Shown here piece by piece: positions 1-8,081 of a DNA stretch of 64,000 bases. The translations under genes and the position numbers were made by a program. Each line of letters begins with the position of its first letter. Position 1 is the first letter of the stretch. Source of the stretch: Humibacter sp049446075 (GTDB lineage Bacteria > Actinomycetota > Actinomycetes > Actinomycetales > Microbacteriaceae); assembly GCF_049446075.1 (NCBI RefSeq), contig NZ_JBMSEB010000002.1, forward strand, positions 62,001 to 126,000. The letters are read 5' to 3'. Under the pieces are notes generated by a model. It ran no database searches. It was not told the DNA's origin and saw only the letters and a list, made by a program, of their open reading frames with translations.

Positions 1-788
1 AAGACGTTGTGGATCGTGTAGCCGGAGAGCGTCCCGGAGTTCTCGCCCTGCACGTGGATTCCACGCAGGTCGCCGGTCTTCGGGTTCTGCTCACCGGGAA
101 CCTGCCCGACGTTGGCAGCCGGCTGGAAGGTCGTCGCGTCGAACCCGTCGGTCACGTTGCTGATATCGAGGTTAGAGATATCCCAGTGCTGCTGGTTGGT
201 GAGCTGTACCACGTCGTTGACGACGCCCCGGCCGTCCAGCACAGGAGCGGAGCCGTTGCCATAGCTCGACAGAACGATCGGCCGTGCCGCGGTTCCCGAA
301 CCCTGCGGAGCCAGCAAGGCGGTCGGCTTCGGGCCGACGACGGCGCTGGGCACCCCACCGGTCCACTGCGTGTAGTCATACGCCTCGCCGGCGACCTCGT
401 TCCCCTGTGCCGACCAGGTGCTCCCTGCCTTGAGGAGGATGCGATCGCCGGGGCCGAACCTGGTGGCACTGACCCTGCCGAGCGATCGCCACGCCGTGGC
501 CGGAGACAGGCCGTTCGCGCCATCGTCACCGCCGACCGAGTCCACGTAATACGTGTGCCCGCTGTGACCCTTTGGAGCCGATCCGTCCACGACCGGAAGC
601 GCACCTTCCGCGACGACGGAGCGTCCATCCGCCTTCAAGGCGTCCTTACTGGTGAACCCCGAAAAGGATGTCGCCCTCTCGGATCCTGGCGGAGTAGCCG
701 CGGCCGCGGCGGATGCTCCGGCCACGATCATCGACATCCCGACCGCCGGCGCCATGAGGCTCATCAGCCAACGCCTTGATCTCTTCAT
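1..788 (-). CDS. secreted right-handed beta-helix (pectate-lyase-fold) protein, N-terminal part
   Basis: About 262 residues are visible before the gene leaves the window at position 1, so the C-terminus is missing. The ATG at 788 follows GAGGAG at 8 bases. Residues 1-31 form a Sec signal peptide: basic KRSRR start, hydrophobic core, Ala-rich end before TPPG. The mature part has HTYYVDSVGGDDGANGLSP and AWRSLGRV, the usual opening of polysaccharide-lyase-like beta-helix proteins, then strand repeats such as PIVLSSYGNG and HWDISNLDISN. Such proteins bind or cleave extracellular polysaccharide; the substrate cannot be told from this half. It lies downstream of a LacI gene on the same strand, in keeping with sugar-responsive control. 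The fold is well supported, enzymatic activity is not shown. Confidence 0.8.
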   Translation of the reverse strand, partial: MKRSRRWLMSLMAPAVGMSMIVAGASAAAAATPPGSERATSFSGFTSKDALKADGRSVVAEGALPVVDGSAPKGHSGHTYYVDSVGGDDGANGLSPATAWRSLGRVSATRFGPGDRILLKAGSTWSAQGNEVAGEAYDYTQWTGGVPSAVVGPKPTALLAPQGSGTAARPIVLSSYGNGSAPVLDGRGVVNDVVQLTNQQHWDISNLDISNVTDGFDATTFQPAANVGQVPGEQNPKTGDLRGIHVQGENSGTLSGYTIHNV

Positions 789-1174
789 TTCGCGTGCTCC
801 TCATTTGTCACTGGCAGTCTCGCGGTGCACCGCGGACCGGTCCATTCGTTGCGCGAACGAGTGTCTGCGTCCGACCGCGGGAACGGTCCGAGGCGGGAGG
901 GAGTCGCTGAAGTCATCGGTGCTCCTTTGCACTCACGCCGGCTTTTCCTAGGGCTCGTCGCCGATCGAGCGGTGGCGTCGCTGTGAGTCTGCCAACGGTT
1001 CCACGCATCGTCAAGGATGTTGCCATCGTTGCTTTTCTCACACTTGAGGGTCAATACGTCCATCGGCAGCCCTGGTTCGGACAACGGTTCCATGCAGCGC
1101 AACGTGCGTGGAGACAATACCGGCCGAGCTGACGCGGGCTCTGGACCCGAGGCATCCCACGCCCGGAAAGGTCG
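789..1174. other. 386-bp gene-free region upstream of the beta-helix gene
   Basis: No frame here has protein-like composition. It separates a LacI gene from the beta-helix gene on the same strand and should hold that gene's promoter. The only structure I see is an exact 11-base direct repeat, listed separately. Confidence 0.6.
993..1092. promoter_or_regulatory. pair of candidate operator repeats (CAACGGTTCCA)
   Basis: CAACGGTTCCA occurs at 993-1003 and again at 1082-1092, 89 bases apart, on the same strand and only in this gap. The AACGGTT core has the central CG of LacI-family half-sites. The pair lies between the LacI gene ending at 1175 and the beta-helix start at 788. Function as operators is inferred. 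Confidence 0.4.
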
Positions 1175-2227
1175 TCAGGCTGCGAGTGTGCTGGCGCGGA
1201 CGATCAACCGACCACGCAGATGAACGTCCGGTTCGTCCGCGCTGCTGAGCGCAAGAGCGAGAGCTGCGCGGCCTGCTTCCAGGAACGGCAGTGCGACGGT
1301 TGTCAGCGGCGGCGTGAGATCGCACGCTATGGGGATGTCGTCCACTCCGGACAGAGCGACATCGCGCGGCGTCGCCAGGCCGGCCTCGTTCAAGGCGTGC
1401 AGAGCCCCGATGGCGAGCACGTCATTTCCTGCGAGGATCACGTCCGGCCGGCGCGACCGCTCGAGCAGTCGACGGGTGGCGTCGCGCCCGCCCGCCCGCG
1501 AGACGTCACTGTTCTCGATCGCGATGCGTTCCACGTCGTACCCGGCCTCCGCGAACGCGTCGAGGAATCCTCGTGCTCGGCTCTCCATGGCAGGATGCCC
1601 GTGCGAAGTCAGGATCGCCGGCCTGCTGCGTCCGAGCGAAGCCATGTGGCGTCCCACCATGCGTCCGACCTCCTGATCGTCGAAACGAACGGCCGGAAAG
1701 TCGTAGTCGTGCTCGCCGATGAACACCACATTGGCGCCATCGCGGCGCACGGACCGCAATTCCGTGAGGATCAGCTCACGGTCGGACGCGGCGAAGCTTG
1801 CGCTCGTCACGACCAATGCGAGAGGTCGCATACCTCTGAGGACTCGAAGCGCCGAGATGTGGTCGCTGGGATCCTGGCCCACGGCGGTGATGCTCACCGT
1901 GACGTCGTGTTCGCGCCCGGCCTGTTCCATGCCAGCGGCCATCGCGGCGATCGACGCGGTGCGCGGATCCTCCGCCAGGAGCACGACACCGGAACGCAGC
2001 CCGCGCAGTGCGCGCGCCGCCTGGTTGCCGACATAGCCGAGCGCGTCGGCGACCGCCAGGACCCTGGTGGACAGTTCGTCGCTCACCGCGCGTGCACCGC
2101 GGTTGAGCACCCGAGACGCCGTCGATGCGGAGACGCCGGCGACTTCTGCAACGTCGCGCAGCGTCGCGGCACCGGCACGTCGTTCCAACACCACCGACGT
2201 GTCTCCGTTCGTTGATCGGGCGTGCAC
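1175..2227 (-). CDS. LacI-family transcriptional regulator A
   Basis: A 350-residue LacI/GalR repressor. The N-terminal helix-turn-helix reads TLRDVAEVAGVSASTASRVLN, followed by the periplasmic-binding-protein-like effector domain with ILAGNDVLAIGALHALNEAG and VALSGVDDIPIACDLTPPLTTV. It presumably binds a sugar effector and controls the beta-helix gene downstream or the adjacent divergent gene. The longest frame starts at GTG 2227 without a clear ribosome site. GTG at 2194, preceded by GGAG 8 bases away, gives a protein 11 residues shorter and may be the true start. It is divergent from regulator B. Confidence 0.9.
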   Translation of the reverse strand: MHARSTNGDTSVVLERRAGAATLRDVAEVAGVSASTASRVLNRGARAVSDELSTRVLAVADALGYVGNQAARALRGLRSGVVLLAEDPRTASIAAMAAGMEQAGREHDVTVSITAVGQDPSDHISALRVLRGMRPLALVVTSASFAASDRELILTELRSVRRDGANVVFIGEHDYDFPAVRFDDQEVGRMVGRHMASLGRSRPAILTSHGHPAMESRARGFLDAFAEAGYDVERIAIENSDVSRAGGRDATRRLLERSRRPDVILAGNDVLAIGALHALNEAGLATPRDVALSGVDDIPIACDLTPPLTTVALPFLEAGRAALALALSSADEPDVHLRGRLIVRASTLAA

Positions 2228-2281
2228 CCAGGAGTGATGCTCTGTGCCTTAGCATCTCGCCTGAGCGCGATGGGACAATCA

Positions 2282-2296
2282 TTGCGCCCAGCGCAA
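2282..2296. promoter_or_regulatory. inverted repeat TTGCGC-cca-GCGCAA between two divergent LacI genes
   Basis: Two 6-base arms separated by 3 bases lie in the roughly 100-base divergent region, 31 bases before the start of regulator B. Position and symmetry suit an autoregulatory operator. No experiment supports this. Confidence 0.4.
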
Positions 2297-2326
2297 GCAG
2301 CATCTCATTGTTGCGGAAGGAGTTCC

Positions 2327-3346
2327 GTGGTCACCCTGCGCGATGTCGCCAAGGAGGCCGGGGTGGGCGTGGCCACCGCATCTCGCGCCCTCGATCCGAC
2401 GTCTGAGCATGTGACGTCCTCGGCCCGCACCCGGGTGCTCGCCGCTGCCGCGTCGCTCGGATATCGGCCGAACTCGTCGGCGCGTGCGACCACCACGGGA
2501 GCGACCCCGATGGTCGCGGTCGTCGTCTCCGATATCCGCGACCCGTACAACACGGAACTGGTTCATGGTGTCATCAGTGCGGCACGCGAGCGCGGCCTGA
2601 TGGTCACCATCACGGGAACCGATCACGCGGACGAGGACGAGGTCCGCGTGCTCCGCACCCTGCGCAGCCAGCGTCCGCGCGCGCTCGTGGTGGCCGGTGC
2701 ACGCGGCGGCTCGAACTCCTCGCACGCAGCCCTGCTCCGCGAACTCGAGCGATACGAGCACGATGGCGGTCGAGTGGTCGTGGCGGGCGAAGACGAGCTC
2801 CCGTTCGACACAGCCCTCGTCCCCAGACGTGAGGGTGCCAGGCTGCTGATAGTGCGGCTCGCGGAACTCGGCTATCGATCTGTCTCGCTGATTCGACCCG
2901 ATGGCGACTCGTCAGGGATCCGCTCTTGGGAGACGGGCATCGCGGAAGGCGCTCGACAGGCGGGGGTGCTCGTCGACCACGTCACCCACCTGCGCGATGT
3001 GCCGATGTCGCGCGACGGCGGATACGCAGCCGCGAGCGACCTCCTGCGTGACATCCGCAGGGAAGTCGAGGCACTGGTTGCGGCCACGGACAGCATGGCG
3101 TTGGGCGCGATGGCGGCTGTGCGTTCCGCCGGCCTCTCGCCGGGAGCAGACATCGGCGTTGCCGGCTTCGATGACGTCGTCGACGCCGATGACGTCACCC
3201 CGGGCCTGACGAGCGTCGATCTCTCGCTGGAGCCTGTCGGTGCCACCGCTGTCGAGCTGGCGACGTCCGCCCCCTCGGAACGGCGGCGCGTGCGGGAGTT
3301 CGATGCGCACGTCGTGGTGCGGGGCAGTACGCCACCACGCGTGTAG
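2327..3346 (+). CDS. LacI-family transcriptional regulator B
   Basis: A 339-residue LacI-type repressor. The helix-turn-helix VTLRDVAKEAGVGVATASRAL begins at the first codon, then comes a type-I periplasmic-binding fold (MVAVVVSDIRDPYNTELVHG, VAATDSMALGAMAAVRSAGL, IGVAGFDDVVDADDVTPGLT). I chose GTG 2327 because GGAAGGAG ends 4 bases upstream and the HTH starts at once; the frame stays open back to 2222, but those residues look like untranslated leader. No transport or enzyme gene is immediately downstream (dinB-like is convergent), so its target is unknown. It may cross-regulate with divergent regulator A. Confidence 0.9.
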   Translation: MVTLRDVAKEAGVGVATASRALDPTSEHVTSSARTRVLAAAASLGYRPNSSARATTTGATPMVAVVVSDIRDPYNTELVHGVISAARERGLMVTITGTDHADEDEVRVLRTLRSQRPRALVVAGARGGSNSSHAALLRELERYEHDGGRVVVAGEDELPFDTALVPRREGARLLIVRLAELGYRSVSLIRPDGDSSGIRSWETGIAEGARQAGVLVDHVTHLRDVPMSRDGGYAAASDLLRDIRREVEALVAATDSMALGAMAAVRSAGLSPGADIGVAGFDDVVDADDVTPGLTSVDLSLEPVGATAVELATSAPSERRRVREFDAHVVVRGSTPPRV

Positions 3347-3390
3347 AGCATCCGCCCGCAATCCAGGCGAGCCGCGTCGGATGCCGCACC

Positions 3391-4470
3391 TCACCACCCG
3401 CTGCGCGTGGGAGTGTGTCCCTGGCGCGCGTCGTCCGGCATCGCCATCTCGGCCCGTACGCCGAGGAGCCGAAGCGGCCGGTCTGGCTCGATCTTCGCGA
3501 CGAGGTCCAGGATCTCGGCGAGAACCGTGTCGCGATCGAACGTCTCTGAGATCTTGTGGACGAGCGTCGTGGTCGTGAACGGCGCATAGCGCACCTTGAG
3601 CCCCACCCCGACGACGGGTCGCCCTTCTGCGATCACATCTTCGAGCATCTGCGCGATGAGCTCACGGGCCGCCTGCTCGATTTCGACACGATCGGTGAGG
3701 TCCTGCTGGAAGGTCGTCTCGCGACCGTGTCCTCGCGCCACCCATGGGGTGTCGTCCACGACGGACGAGCCTTCGCCACGGCCCAGACTGCGAAACCAAG
3801 GCCCCATCTTCGGGCCGAACTCCTCGACCAACACGCGTTCGTCTGCATGAGCCAGTTGCGCGACGGTATGGATGTCGTGCGCCGCGAGCCGCTTCGAGAC
3901 CTTCGATCCCACTCCCCACAGGGCGATGGCCGGCCGCTCCCCCATGACATCCATCCAGTTCTCGGCTGTGAGTCGGAAGGTTCCACGCGGTTTTCCGAAG
4001 GTCGTCGCATTCTTCGCCCGCACGAGAGTGTCGCCGATGCCGACGGTGCAGTGCAGCTTCGTTCGCTCGAGCACCGCGGCTTGCACGCGTCGTGCGTACA
4101 CCTCCGGATCCTCGGTGGTCACGCCGAGGAACGCCTCGTCCCACCCGAGCACCTGAATGACGGCGCCCGGTTGCTCACGCAGCGTCGCCATGACCTCCTC
4201 GGAAACTTCTTTGTAGAACGGCATATCGACGGGCAGGATGACCGCTTCAGGTGCCTTGCGCGCCGCGATGCGTAGAGGCATCCCGGAACCGACTCCGAAC
4301 GCGCGCGCCTCGTACGAGGCGGTGGAGACCACGGCTCGTTCGGTCGGGTCTCCCCTGCCGCCGACGATCACCGGTTTGCCGGCCAGCTCGGGCCGCCGAA
4401 GCACCTCGACAGCCGCGATGAACTGGTCGAGATCGACGTGCAGCACCCAGGGGTGCACCGGTTCGCTCAT
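3391..4470 (-). CDS. dinB: Y-family DNA polymerase, DinB2-like, with non-aromatic steric gate
   Basis: A 359-residue error-prone polymerase of the DinB/Pol IV family. The metal-binding HVDLDQF (D13) and GWDEAF (D111, E112) motifs are present, followed by a helix-hairpin region (ALWGVGSKVSKRLA) and a C-terminal little-finger domain. The residue where E. coli DinB has Phe13 and Dpo4 Tyr12 (the sugar steric gate) is Ile18 here. HVDLDQF plus GWDEA resembles mycobacterial DinB2, whose gate is Leu and which is known to insert ribonucleotides. ATG 4470 is the start; the frame is open further upstream, but that part is antisense to the kinase gene. It sits 32 bases downstream of the kinase gene, possibly cotranscribed. 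Confidence 0.92.
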   Translation of the reverse strand: MSEPVHPWVLHVDLDQFIAAVEVLRRPELAGKPVIVGGRGDPTERAVVSTASYEARAFGVGSGMPLRIAARKAPEAVILPVDMPFYKEVSEEVMATLREQPGAVIQVLGWDEAFLGVTTEDPEVYARRVQAAVLERTKLHCTVGIGDTLVRAKNATTFGKPRGTFRLTAENWMDVMGERPAIALWGVGSKVSKRLAAHDIHTVAQLAHADERVLVEEFGPKMGPWFRSLGRGEGSSVVDDTPWVARGHGRETTFQQDLTDRVEIEQAARELIAQMLEDVIAEGRPVVGVGLKVRYAPFTTTTLVHKISETFDRDTVLAEILDLVAKIEPDRPLRLLGVRAEMAMPDDARQGHTPTRSGW

Positions 4471-4502
4471 ACGTCCAGTGTGGTCGTCCTCTGCGCCCAG
4501 CC

Positions 4503-5873
4503 TCATTTCCCCTTGCCTGCACCGTTGCCTGGATTCTTGTCTCCCGACTTCTCCTTGCCTGGCGGATTCCCGTGGCTTCCGTTCCCCGTTCCCTTCCCCG
4601 GATTTCCGGTGCCCTCTTCGTTCTGCGGCGTTCCCGAGCTTTGCGTCGCGACCGGCGCCGGTGCCGGTGTTGCGGTTGGGGTCTTGGTGATCACGACCGT
4701 CGGCACCGGTGCGTGGGTTGCGGTGTGCGGATCGGCGCTCAGAGCGGTCCAGGCGAAGACTCCTCCGGTGATGCCCAGGGCGAGGAGCACGACGGCAAGT
4801 GCCATGACGACCCGCAGCCGCCGCGACCGAGCGCCTGTGAGCGCAGCGCCTTCTGCCGGTGCAGCCACGGTCGGCTCCATGACCGCGGACCCCATCGGGA
4901 CCGTTGATCCTGTGCGCGAAGCGAACGACGAGTTCAGCGGCAACGTGGATGCCTCGCCTGCCACGAAGGAGGAGTTCATCGCGACCGTGGATGCGCCGTC
5001 GGACGCGCTCCCGGCATCGACGTCGAGCCTCAGGGGCTCGCCGCGCTGCAGCAGCGACTCGAAGGCGGCCACGACCTGTGCCGCCGATGGACGGACGGCC
5101 GGATCCCGCTCCGTCATCGCCCCGAGGAGCGCGTTCCAACCGGTCGGGACCCCAGCCGGGATCACGGGATCCCGCACAAGCCGCGCAACGCCCGCTTCCA
5201 CCGCCGGCCCTGGGTACTCGCGGCGACCCGTCAGGCATTCGAGCACCACCAGGCCGAGCGAGTACACATCGCTCGCGGTGCCCACGTCCCCTCCCGACAC
5301 CTGTTCCGGGCTCAGGTACGCCGCGGTTCCCAGCACCAGACCGGCCGTCGTGATCCGTTCCGATCCGCTCAGCCGGGCGATGCCGAAGTCGACCAGCTTG
5401 ATCGAGCCACTGGCATCCTCGATCAGGATGTTCTCCGGCTTGAGGTCGCGATGAACGATGCCGCGACCGTGCAGGTAAGCGAGCGCGTCACCGAGCTCGC
5501 CACACAGGCGCATCGCAAGCTCCGGGTCCGGCCCGCGTCGATCGATCGTGACGCGCAACGACTCGCCCTCAACGAGCTCCATGACGAGGAACGCGTTCTG
5601 CCCCGCCTGGGCATCCGTCGGCCATTCCGCGTCGTACAGCGTGACGAGATGCGGATGCCCCGCCGAAGCCAGCACACGCGCCTCGCGCAGCCTGCGCTCC
5701 CCGTCCGCGGCGAACGGCCCGTCGGAGGCGAAGACCTTGACGGCGACAGCACGCTCGAGCTTCTCGTCCCAGGCGCGGTAGACCGTGGCCATCCCGCCTC
5801 GCCCGAGCGCCAGACCCAGCCGATATCGCCCCGCCATCAGGATGGCGGGCGCGGCTGGATCGCCTTCCGGCAT
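4503..5873 (-). CDS. membrane-anchored serine/threonine protein kinase (PknB type)
   Basis: A 456-residue Hanks-type kinase. The catalytic domain spans about residues 17-285, with the Gly-rich loop GRGGMATV (24-31), Lys46 in AVKVF, HRDLKPEN (141-148) and VDFG (161-164). A linker with three 14-residue repeats beginning ST at 305, 319 and 333 precedes one membrane helix (about 364-386) and a Thr/Pro stretch ending in a Gly/Asn/Lys/Pro-rich tail. The topology implies a cytoplasmic kinase with an outside tail. No PASTA domains are present, so peptidoglycan sensing of the PknB kind is not indicated. Its substrate is unknown. Confidence 0.93.
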   Translation of the reverse strand: MPEGDPAAPAILMAGRYRLGLALGRGGMATVYRAWDEKLERAVAVKVFASDGPFAADGERRLREARVLASAGHPHLVTLYDAEWPTDAQAGQNAFLVMELVEGESLRVTIDRRGPDPELAMRLCGELGDALAYLHGRGIVHRDLKPENILIEDASGSIKLVDFGIARLSGSERITTAGLVLGTAAYLSPEQVSGGDVGTASDVYSLGLVVLECLTGRREYPGPAVEAGVARLVRDPVIPAGVPTGWNALLGAMTERDPAVRPSAAQVVAAFESLLQRGEPLRLDVDAGSASDGASTVAMNSSFVAGEASTLPLNSSFASRTGSTVPMGSAVMEPTVAAPAEGAALTGARSRRLRVVMALAVVLLALGITGGVFAWTALSADPHTATHAPVPTVVITKTPTATPAPAPVATQSSGTPQNEEGTGNPGKGTGNGSHGNPPGKEKSGDKNPGNGAGKGK

Positions 5874-5954
5874 GCGGCACCTCCGATCGGCACCCCACCA
5901 TACGGAAGCGCCGGGTATTGCCCTAGGGCTTGACGCGCGGGGACGTCGTCCGGA

Positions 5955-7529
5955 TCAGCGCACGACGACGTCGACGGTGTGCCAGCCGGTGGCACCGTTC
6001 GGCGCAGGTGGCGCGACGGCCGAGGTCTGCGTCTGGCCATCCGCGTTCGTGGCACGCACCTGGAGTGTGTGTTTGCCAGTTACGGCATCCCATTCCCACA
6101 CCCACTGCCGCCAGGTGTCGGCCGAGACCGTCTGCGCCAGACGCGCCTGCTGCCATGGCCCATTGTCGACGCGTACCTCGACGGAACGGATGCCCGTGTG
6201 CTGGTCCCACGCCACTCCGGCGACCGCGTACCGCCCGGCCGCGATGGATGAGCCCTCCCGCGGGCGATCGATGCGGGACGCGGTCTTGATCGGCCCTTTG
6301 ACCGACCAGCCCTTGTCGGTCCAGTAGCCCTGCGCTCTGTCGAACCGCGTAACCGACAGCTCGGAGAGCCACTTGGTCGCCGAGACGTACCCGTAGAGCC
6401 CAGGCACGACCATCCGCACCGGAAAGCCGTGCTCGAGCGGCAGAGGCGAGCCGTTCATGCCGACGGCGATGAGGGCATCCGTGTCGATGTCCGTGAGCAC
6501 CTCGAGCGGCGTGCCGGCTGTGAAGCCGTCGACGCTGCGCGACAGCACCATGTCGGCGGATGCCTGCGGTTTCGCCCTCGCCAGCAGCTTGCGCACCGGA
6601 TAACCAAGCCAGGTCGCATTGCCGACGAGGTCACCGCCCACGTCGTTGGAGACGCACGCAAGCGTGATCGTGTGCTCCTCCAGAGGCAGCGCAAGCAGCT
6701 CGGCGAAGGTCAACGTGACGGGCGCCGCGACCATGCCGCCGATGGTGAGCTTCCACGTGTCCGGGTCGATCGCCGGAATCTGCAGCGCGGTGTCGATGCG
6801 GTAGAAGTCGCTGTTCGGCGTGAGGTAGGGCGTGAGCCCCTTCAGATGCAGGTCCGTTGCGGCGGGGATGACCGGCCCCGGCTTCACTGCAACGGGGAGT
6901 TTCACGAGCGCTCGCGCCGAGGCGACGGCCACGCTTCCGGCGTTGATGGTGCGTGCGATGACCCCGGCGACCAGTCCGACCGCGCCCACCCCGATCCCGA
7001 ACGCCAGGAACGAGCGTCTCGCCGGTCGACCGCCGAAGCTGGGCACACGGGAGGGCTCGGCCGAGCGCTTCCATTCCCGCAGCCGGTCGATCGCCCGAAC
7101 GAGCACGTACACGCCCGCGAGTGTGCCGGCGACCGTGGGAAGGAGCCACCAGTAGGTGGCGTTCGCCCTGGTCAAGACCGCGACGAGGGCGACGAACCCG
7201 ATCACGCCGAGCAGGATCGCGCCGAACGGGCGGCGAACGAGCTCGAGGATGCCGGCAGCTCCGGCGAGCGCCACCACCAGAACGCCTAGGCACACGAACA
7301 GCACAAGCTTGTCGCCAGTGCCGAACAGCCCGATGACCAATTCCTTGAAGCCCGGCGGAGTGAGATCGATGACCCACGATCCCACCGCGAACAGCGGAGA
7401 GGATGCCGCGCCCACGAAGACGGCGCAGACCTCGGCGAGCGCCCAGCCCGCAACACCCGCGACGACGCCGCAGGCTGCGGCCGTCAGATACAAGGCCGCC
7501 CCACGGGGCGCGCGGGCGACGGACGACAT
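5955..7529 (-). CDS. membrane-anchored sulfite-oxidase-family molybdopterin oxidoreductase
   Basis: A 524-residue protein. About five hydrophobic helices occupy residues 10-192, followed by a sulfite-oxidase-type molybdopterin domain: TPNSDFYRIDTAL, the Moco cysteine C292 in ACVSNDVGG, and HGFPVRMVVPGLYGY. A C-terminal immunoglobulin-like Mo-co dimerisation domain (RSVEVRVDNGPW, VWEWDAVTGKH) completes the family plan. It probably oxidises a small substrate outside the membrane and passes electrons to membrane carriers; the substrate is not evident. ATG 7529 is chosen because the hydrophobic helices follow directly, although the frame is open to 7640. It is divergent from the molybdate-uptake operon. 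Confidence 0.88.
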   Translation of the reverse strand: MSSVARAPRGAALYLTAAACGVVAGVAGWALAEVCAVFVGAASSPLFAVGSWVIDLTPPGFKELVIGLFGTGDKLVLFVCLGVLVVALAGAAGILELVRRPFGAILLGVIGFVALVAVLTRANATYWWLLPTVAGTLAGVYVLVRAIDRLREWKRSAEPSRVPSFGGRPARRSFLAFGIGVGAVGLVAGVIARTINAGSVAVASARALVKLPVAVKPGPVIPAATDLHLKGLTPYLTPNSDFYRIDTALQIPAIDPDTWKLTIGGMVAAPVTLTFAELLALPLEEHTITLACVSNDVGGDLVGNATWLGYPVRKLLARAKPQASADMVLSRSVDGFTAGTPLEVLTDIDTDALIAVGMNGSPLPLEHGFPVRMVVPGLYGYVSATKWLSELSVTRFDRAQGYWTDKGWSVKGPIKTASRIDRPREGSSIAAGRYAVAGVAWDQHTGIRSVEVRVDNGPWQQARLAQTVSADTWRQWVWEWDAVTGKHTLQVRATNADGQTQTSAVAPPAPNGATGWHTVDVVVR

Positions 7530-7605
7530 GAGGCACAGCCTAGGTGCGGGCCCTCCGGAGCGAGCTGTGCGAGAGATAACGGTCCGACGGCATCCTGAAT
7601 CGCTC

Positions 7606-7633
7606 CAGCGACCACGCAGATGCGTGGTCGCTG
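7606..7633. promoter_or_regulatory. 13-bp perfect inverted repeat upstream of the molybdate operon
   Basis: Arms CAGCGACCACGCA (7606-7618) and its exact complement (7621-7633) flank the two bases GA. It lies 40 bases before the molybdate-binding HTH gene and 76 bases before the divergent molybdoenzyme gene. No T-run follows, so an operator is more likely than a terminator. It does not resemble the E. coli ModE box. The HTH-TOBE protein encoded next to it is the obvious candidate ligand (inference). Confidence 0.55.
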
Positions 7634-7673
7634 TGCGCATTCACCCGCCCATGCGGCAGTAATGTCGTGTTCT

Positions 7674-8081
7674 ATGACGCATTACCGGATCAGTGAGGCC
7701 GCGGAGCTGCTGGCCGTGAGTGACGACACGGTTCGGCGCTGGATGCGCGACGGCCTCGTCGAGGGCGGCACAGACGACTCCGGCAGGCAGGTGATCGAGG
7801 GAGCAGAACTGGCGAGATTCGCCGTGGAGAGCGCCAAGGCGCCCGCCGACACCACTGGAGTGCTGCGCAGCGCACGCAACCACTTCGCCGGCATCGTGAC
7901 CAACGTGGTCAGCGACACCGTCATGTCCCAAGTGGAGCTGCAGTGCGGAACGGCGCGCGTCGTCTCGCTGATGTCGACTGAGGCTGTGCGCGACCTCGGG
8001 CTCGAGGTCGGCTCGCGCGCGGTCGCCGTCGTGAAGGCCACGATGGTCGTCGTCGAAGCCTCGAAAGGGGAGAAGGCATGA
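7674..8081 (+). CDS. HTH plus molybdate-binding (TOBE/Mop) domain protein, probable molybdate regulator
   Basis: A 135-residue protein with two parts. Residues 1-50 are an excisionase/MerR-like winged helix (YRISEAAELLAVSDDTVRRWM). Residues about 65-130 are a Mop-type TOBE domain (SARNHFAGIVTNVVSDTVMSQVEL, GSRAVAVVKATMVVVE) that binds molybdate or tungstate. It probably senses cytoplasmic molybdate and regulates the operon it heads. Start ATG 7674; the stop overlaps modA by four bases (ATGA), so the four genes are translationally coupled. The frame is open upstream, but the HTH begins right at this Met. Confidence 0.9.
   Translation: MTHYRISEAAELLAVSDDTVRRWMRDGLVEGGTDDSGRQVIEGAELARFAVESAKAPADTTGVLRSARNHFAGIVTNVVSDTVMSQVELQCGTARVVSLMSTEAVRDLGLEVGSRAVAVVKATMVVVEASKGEKA

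Noticed and set aside
785..1117. 110-codon minus-strand frame ending at the start of the beta-helix gene
   Set aside because: The stop/start overlap looks like coupling, but composition is not protein-like and the ribosome site lies in the real gene's leader.
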